NCBI RefSeq assembly: GCF_000161835.1
Contig: NZ_GG697169.2
Span: 3,077,809-3,141,808, forward strand
Length of the DNA: 64,000 bases
Source of the DNA: Thalassobium sp. R2A62
Lineage (GTDB): Bacteria; Pseudomonadota; Alphaproteobacteria; Rhodobacterales; Rhodobacteraceae
Direction of reading: 5' to 3'
The position numbers and the translations under genes were made by a program. The notes under the pieces were generated by a model that was given only the letters and a program-made list of their open reading frames with translations, searched no databases and was not told the origin of the DNA. Below are positions 60,095 through 64,000 of this stretch, one piece after another. Within the stretch, counting starts at the first letter, position 1, and every line of letters begins with the position of its first letter.

Positions 60095-60313
60095 TCAAGC
60101 AATGATATCTGGAGTGATCCGATCTTCGATCTGGGCGATCTTATCCTTCAGACCCAGCTTTTGCTTTTTCAGCCGCCGGATCGTCAACTGATCCGCTGAT
60201 GCGCGCTCTTGCAAGGCTTCGATTGCATCGTCCAAATCGCGGTGCTCACGGTGCAAAACCTCAAGCTTGACGCGTAATACATCAAGCGTGTCCATCTTAG
60301 CTGAAGGCGTCAT
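60095..60313 (-). CDS. DUF465/YdcH family small protein
   Basis: A coiled-coil protein of about 72 residues: LEVLHREHRDLDDAIEALQE and TIRRLKKQKLGLKDKIAQIEDRI are the DUF465 pattern. Function unknown. The start could be 60331, 60313 or 60295; I chose 60313 because AGGA lies about 11 bases before it. It follows purE in the upstream direction by 63 bases. Confidence 0.83.
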   Translation of the reverse strand: MTPSAKMDTLDVLRVKLEVLHREHRDLDDAIEALQERASADQLTIRRLKKQKLGLKDKIAQIEDRITPDIIA

Positions 60314-60468
60314 AGGGGGGCGGTCCTGCATATTCGTTTCGTTTTAGCGCATTTGCGGCCCCGCGCATAGGGGCTTGCAAGCGCGCGTTATGCTTCCCAT
60401 GTTTAGCAGACGGGTTGCCGAATGCGGGACCCACACTGACGGTCGCTTGGGAAAAAGGACATGTCGAC

Positions 60469-60888
60469 ATGACAAAGCTGACGTTGGGGGCGCACCCCTT
60501 TTTATTGGGATTTGAACAGCTAGAGCGGCTGGTTGAACGCACTGCCAAATCTGGCAACGAGGGCTACCCACCCTACAACATTGAACAAACATCCGAGACA
60601 TCCTACCGCATCACTTTGGCTGTGGCGGGATTTGCCGAGGCGGATCTGTCGATCACAGTTGAAGACAATCAGCTGGTGATCCGGGGTCGCCAAGCGGATG
60701 ACAGCGCGGGTCGCATGTTCCTGCATCGCGGTATCGCCGCACGCCAATTCCAGCGCAGCTTTGTTCTGGCTGATGGCGTTGACGTGGGTGAGGCAATCAT
60801 GGAAAACGGGCTGCTGCACGTCGACCTGAAGCGCGCCGTCCCAGAGAGCGTTGTACAAACTATCAAGATCAAAAGGAACGACACATGA
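60469..60888 (+). CDS. Small heat-shock protein, Hsp20/IbpA family
   Basis: A 139-residue alpha-crystallin-type chaperone that holds unfolding proteins. The domain runs from YNIEQTSETSYRITLAVAGFAEADLSITVEDNQLVIRGRQ to a final IKIK tail; the short N-terminus has LTLGAHPFLLGFEQLERL, as in IbpA. ATG 60469 has AGGA upstream. It overlaps the DUF1150 gene by ATGA, a fixed pair in Rhodobacterales. Confidence 0.9.
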   Translation: MTKLTLGAHPFLLGFEQLERLVERTAKSGNEGYPPYNIEQTSETSYRITLAVAGFAEADLSITVEDNQLVIRGRQADDSAGRMFLHRGIAARQFQRSFVLADGVDVGEAIMENGLLHVDLKRAVPESVVQTIKIKRNDT

Positions 60889-61121
60889 ACACCCCAATTG
60901 ACCTGAATGCATTGAACGACCGGCTGTCCGAAAAACTGGTCTATGTAAAACCGTTGAACGTGTCCGAACTCCCTGCTGATATCCAAGAGCAGGCTGATGG
61001 CGCCGAGCGGATCTATTCAGTGCATGATGCCAAGGGCGAACAAATCGCGCTGGTTGCCAATCGCCAGCTCGCCTATCACATCGCCCGCGAAAACGAGATG
61101 TCGCCGGTGCGCGTACATTGA
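60885..61121 (+). CDS. DUF1150 family protein
   Basis: A 78-residue protein with the DUF1150 pattern YVKPLNVSELPADIQEQADG and the C-terminal IALVANRQLAYHIARENEMSPVRVH. The function is not known, but its coupling to the Hsp20 gene (ATGA overlap) suggests a part in stress response. Confidence 0.9.
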   Translation: MNTPIDLNALNDRLSEKLVYVKPLNVSELPADIQEQADGAERIYSVHDAKGEQIALVANRQLAYHIARENEMSPVRVH

Positions 61122-61162
61122 ACGAGATACAGCCACCCTATGGCGGGGTGGCTGCCTTTGAT

Positions 61163-61630
61163 CTAGCCCAGTATATCGCCAATGTTGTTTATGACGGCGG
61201 TGATGATCATCATCCCGCAAATGAGCAACGCCATCCAAAACGCGTATTGCATCACTATGGCCGATAGGCCCAGTGCGATGGTGATTTTGGCGAGGGTCGC
61301 AGGTTCCCCGCGATAGAGGCTGATCCCCCCTGTGATGATCGAAATTCCTGCCAACACATAGGCGATGATGACGACGACATCGCGCGGATCAGTGGTCTTT
61401 GGGGCTTGAACCACTTCGGGACGCTGGTCACCGGAAATTTTGGGCTGTGCGGCTTGGCGAATTTCAGCAGCGATTTCACCTATGCTGGTGCCGATACTTG
61501 TCGATGACGCGGATTGAGATTGCCCAAACAATTGGGCAATAGTCAGGACAACCATGAGCAGCGCAATTGCACCCAAAATGAATTCCGCTAGGCCCCATTT
61601 GGGCCGGTTCTCTAGGGTCATGTCAGCCAT
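61163..61630 (-). CDS. Membrane protein of unknown function
   Basis: A 155-residue protein with one N-terminal helix (LAEFILGAIALLMVVLTIAQLF), a polar middle of about 50 residues, and three more hydrophobic helices (VVVIIAYVLAGISIITGGI, ITIALGLSAIVMQYAFWMALL and the adjoining ICGMMIITAVI). I do not recognise a family. It is convergent with the DUF1150 gene and apparently monocistronic. Confidence 0.6.
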   Translation of the reverse strand: MADMTLENRPKWGLAEFILGAIALLMVVLTIAQLFGQSQSASSTSIGTSIGEIAAEIRQAAQPKISGDQRPEVVQAPKTTDPRDVVVIIAYVLAGISIITGGISLYRGEPATLAKITIALGLSAIVMQYAFWMALLICGMMIITAVINNIGDILG

Positions 61631-61731
61631 GTCGTCCTCACTGCGTTGTTCGCGGGTGACGCTCTAACACCTAAGTATGTCAAAAAATCGACGCTACTCA
61701 CCGCGCAGCGGTCACAGGGGGCGGGTGATGT

Positions 61732-61761
61732 AAAAGTGGCCCCCGACTTGCATCGGAGGCC
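61732..61761 (-). terminator. Intrinsic terminator after the sat-cysC gene
   Basis: On the minus strand GGCCTCCGA (61761-61753) pairs with TCGGGGGCC (61746-61738), with one G-T pair and a 6-base loop, followed by ACTTTT. Confidence 0.72.
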
Positions 61762-61787
61762 ATGAATTCGTTTCAGGTTTGACCGGC

Positions 61788-63863
61788 TTAGGCCGAAATC
61801 AGACCCATGCTCTCGAGCTTGAGCAATACCTGATGCGCACAGTTGTCGACGTCGTAGCCAACTGTTTCAACCCGCAATTCTGGACTTTCTGGAACATCGT
61901 ACGGGTCCGAGATGCCAGTGAACTCTTTGATTTTGCCTTCGCGTGCCAGCTTGTAGAGACCTTTGCGATCACGTTCTTCACATGTCTCAATCGATGTTGC
62001 GACATGCACTTCAACAAAGGCACCAAAAGATTCGATGTCTTCGCGCACCGCGCGGCGGGTCGTTGCGTATGGCGCGATGGGCGCACAGATCGCGATGCCA
62101 CCGTTCTTGGTGATCTCGGATGCGACATAACCGATCCGGCGGATGTTCAGGTCACGGTGCTCTTTCGAAAAGCCCAGCTCAGAGCTGAGGTTCTTACGAA
62201 CAATGTCACCATCCAGCAGCGTCACAGGGCGGCCGCCCATTTCCATCAGCTTGACCATCAACGCATTCGCGATCGTGGATTTGCCCGAACCAGAGAAACC
62301 AGTGAAGAACACGGTAAAGCCCTGCTTGGCCCGTGGTGGACGGGTGCGGCGCAATTCCTGAACAACAGTCGGGAACGAGAACCACTCAGGGATTTCGAGA
62401 CCTTCGGCCAAACGGCGACGCAGCTCGGTGCCCGAGATGTTCAGGATGGTCACGTTCTCTTTGTTTTCGATTTCGTCCGCAGGCTCGTACTGGGCGCGAT
62501 CTTGCACATAAACCATGTGCTTAAAGTCGACCATTTCGATGCCCATTTCTTCTTGGTGCTCGCGGAACAGGTCCTGTGCATCATAGGGGCCATAGAAATC
62601 TTCGCCTTGGCTGTTCGAGCCGGGGCCAGCGTGGTCGCGACCAACGATAAAGTGGGTGCAGCCGTGGTTTTTACGGATCAAGCCGTGCCAAACTGCCTCG
62701 CGTGGACCAGCCATACGCATGGCCAAGTTCAACAGGCTCATTGCTGTGGTCGACGCCGGGTATTGGTCCAGAACCGCCTCGTAGCAACGAACACGGGTAA
62801 AGTGGTCGATGTCGCCTGGTTTGGTCAGACCCACAACTGGGTGGATCAACAGGTTGGCTTGTGCCTCTTTCGCTGCGCGGAATGTCAACTCTTGGTGGGC
62901 GCGGTGCAGCGGGTTACGTGTTTGGAAGGCAACTACACGACGCCAGCCCATCTTGCGGAAATAGGCACGCAATTCGTTTGGCGTGTCGCGACGTGCGCGG
63001 AAATCATAATGCACAGGCTGCTGGATGCCGGTCACAGGACCGCCGAGGTAGATCTTGCCTGCTTGGTTGTGCAGATAGTTCACCGCAGGGTGCGCATCAT
63101 CATCAGCACCAAATACCTTTTCGGCTTCGACCGCTTTGTTCGGCTCCCAACGATCCGTGACAGTCATTGTCGCGAGGATTACGCCTTCTTGGTCGCGCAG
63201 CGCGATGTCTTGACCGATTTCCAGCGAGTTCGCGAAATCTTCGGACACGTCCAGCGTGATTGGCATTGGCCACAGCGCGCCGTCGGTCATGCGCATGTCA
63301 TTGACGACACCGTTATAGTCAGCCTCGGACAGGAACCCTTTGAGTGGGTTAAAACCGCCGTTCATCAGCAGTTCGAGATCGCAAATCTGGCGCGGGCTCA
63401 GATCGTGGCTCGTCAGATCAGCCGCTTCAACTTTGAGCTTTTGCGCGCTGTCGTGAGACACATAGAGTTCAGGGATTGGGGCAAGATTGGTTTGCATCAG
63501 TTTGGTCCTACTTTTTAATGGGGAAAGGCCAGAGGTGGTGCCTGTGAGTTCGGCATGAAGCGCATCGTATTCTCCGAATTTCCGCGCTAAAAATTGATCA
63601 GTAAGACGGTTTTTTTCGGCGCCACCACGTGCTGTAATGGCATAACCATATCGGGCACGTTTGTCGGGGCCGTCACGGTCAGTGATATTCACCAGACCCG
63701 CATCCGTCGCGGTGCGAAGCAATGCATTGAGCCGACCCAACGACACGCCGATGGCTGCCGCAATCGCCCGTTGGGACGCATCGGGGGCAGTGTCCAACTG
63801 CCGAAGCAGGCGGAACATCTGATCCTCTTGCTTAGAGGTGATTTTGGCGGGCGACATGGCCAT
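61788..63863 (-). CDS. MarR-type regulator fused in frame to sulfate adenylyltransferase / APS kinase
   Basis: The frame encodes 691 residues. Residues 1-110 (MAMSPAKITSKQEDQMFRLL ... TDQFLARKFGEYDALHAEL) look like the winged-helix MarR regulator linked to exopolysaccharide genes in this order. After a short linker (GLSPLKSRTKL) comes MQTNLAPIPELYVS, the normal start of the bifunctional enzyme: sulfate adenylyltransferase (QTRNPLHRAHQ, GRDHAGPG) and APS kinase (FTGFSGSGKST, GDIVRKNL), which make PAPS. The second part is complete (569 residues) from an ATG at 63497 with TAGGA upstream, so it may still be made alone. A TAA stop in a shifted frame lies exactly at the junction, which suggests an indel joined two genes. 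Two operator-like boxes stand upstream. Confidence 0.85.
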   Translation of the reverse strand: MAMSPAKITSKQEDQMFRLLRQLDTAPDASQRAIAAAIGVSLGRLNALLRTATDAGLVNITDRDGPDKRARYGYAITARGGAEKNRLTDQFLARKFGEYDALHAELTGTTSGLSPLKSRTKLMQTNLAPIPELYVSHDSAQKLKVEAADLTSHDLSPRQICDLELLMNGGFNPLKGFLSEADYNGVVNDMRMTDGALWPMPITLDVSEDFANSLEIGQDIALRDQEGVILATMTVTDRWEPNKAVEAEKVFGADDDAHPAVNYLHNQAGKIYLGGPVTGIQQPVHYDFRARRDTPNELRAYFRKMGWRRVVAFQTRNPLHRAHQELTFRAAKEAQANLLIHPVVGLTKPGDIDHFTRVRCYEAVLDQYPASTTAMSLLNLAMRMAGPREAVWHGLIRKNHGCTHFIVGRDHAGPGSNSQGEDFYGPYDAQDLFREHQEEMGIEMVDFKHMVYVQDRAQYEPADEIENKENVTILNISGTELRRRLAEGLEIPEWFSFPTVVQELRRTRPPRAKQGFTVFFTGFSGSGKSTIANALMVKLMEMGGRPVTLLDGDIVRKNLSSELGFSKEHRDLNIRRIGYVASEITKNGGIAICAPIAPYATTRRAVREDIESFGAFVEVHVATSIETCEERDRKGLYKLAREGKIKEFTGISDPYDVPESPELRVETVGYDVDNCAHQVLLKLESMGLISA

Positions 63864-63880
63864 AGAGACGACTCAGCGTT

Positions 63881-63927
63881 TGTTCACGATTGAACGTATG
63901 TCCAAAAAAGAATGTTCACGCTAGAAC
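63881..63927 (-). promoter_or_regulatory. Paired GTTC-N6-GAAC operator-like boxes
   Basis: TGTTCACGATTGAAC (63881-63895) and TGTTCACGCTAGAAC (63913-63927) are near-identical and 32 bases apart, three helical turns. Each has inverted GTTC/GAAC arms. They lie 18 bases before the MarR start, so they are probably its autoregulatory operators. Confidence 0.65.
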
Positions 63928-64000
63928 AAACTTAGGGGAATTTTCACAAAATTTGACCCGTGGCGAATTGGCAACGCGCCCCAAAACGCATTGGGCCGGG

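Overview
The window comes from an alphaproteobacterium of the order Rhodobacterales (Roseobacter group). The signs are an H-type lectin gene just after atpHAGDC, a Hint-domain protein, an LpxR-like outer-membrane protein, DUF2125, DUF2161, DUF1150 and DUF465 genes, a B12-dependent ribonucleotide reductase, a sat-cysC gene with a MarR-type regulator, and a CIRCE element in front of groESL. No rRNA, tRNA or CRISPR array was seen.

Region 1 (1-363) is the 3' end of nrdJ. Sixteen bases after its stop codon begins Region 2 (about 364-20009), which I read as one Tn7-like transposon of about 19.6 kb. It has 5-bp direct repeats at the borders (ACTGC), matching inverted repeats at both ends, and a transposition module (tnsA-like, tnsB-like DDE transposase, tnsC/tniB-like ATPase, tniQ) at the right end reading outward. 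The cargo is a protease-less Lon-like AAA+ ATPase, a PHP-domain/ABC-ATPase fusion with a small partner, a candidate membrane-associated PD-(D/E)XK protein, and a complete type I restriction-modification operon (hsdM-hsdS-hsdR). It also holds an IS3-family remnant and a decayed second copy of the AAA+ gene. The tniQ gene has an in-frame amber codon and the TnsA-like protein has lost part of its catalytic signature, so the element may no longer move on its own.

Region 3 (20.0-36.2 kb) is chromosomal: lpxR-like, a Hint protein, rpsD, hisC-tyrC-extensin-like, DUF2125, a gamma-glutamylcyclotransferase, a MotA/MotB-like pair with a very long coiled coil, an M23 peptidase, clpA, gloB and a methyltransferase. 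Region 4 (36.2-43.1 kb) has an acidic RTX-like gene broken by a 19-bp tandem duplication, then the F1 ATP synthase operon and an H-type lectin gene. Region 5 (43.1-54.0 kb) has prs, a 2-hydroxychromene-2-carboxylate isomerase, hydrolases, threonine aldolase, ribF, a MaoC protein, manganese pyrophosphatase, a chromate-resistance pair and a frameshifted SRPBCC gene.

Region 6 (54.1-64.0 kb) has groESL under CIRCE control, a DMT exporter, a Nudix gene, a lipase-like gene, purE-purK, a small heat-shock protein with DUF1150, and a reading frame in which a MarR-type regulator runs without a stop into sulfate adenylyltransferase/APS kinase, preceded by two matching GTTC-N6-GAAC operator-like boxes. 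Genes are dense, often overlap by 1-4 bases within operons, and several convergent pairs share their stop codons.
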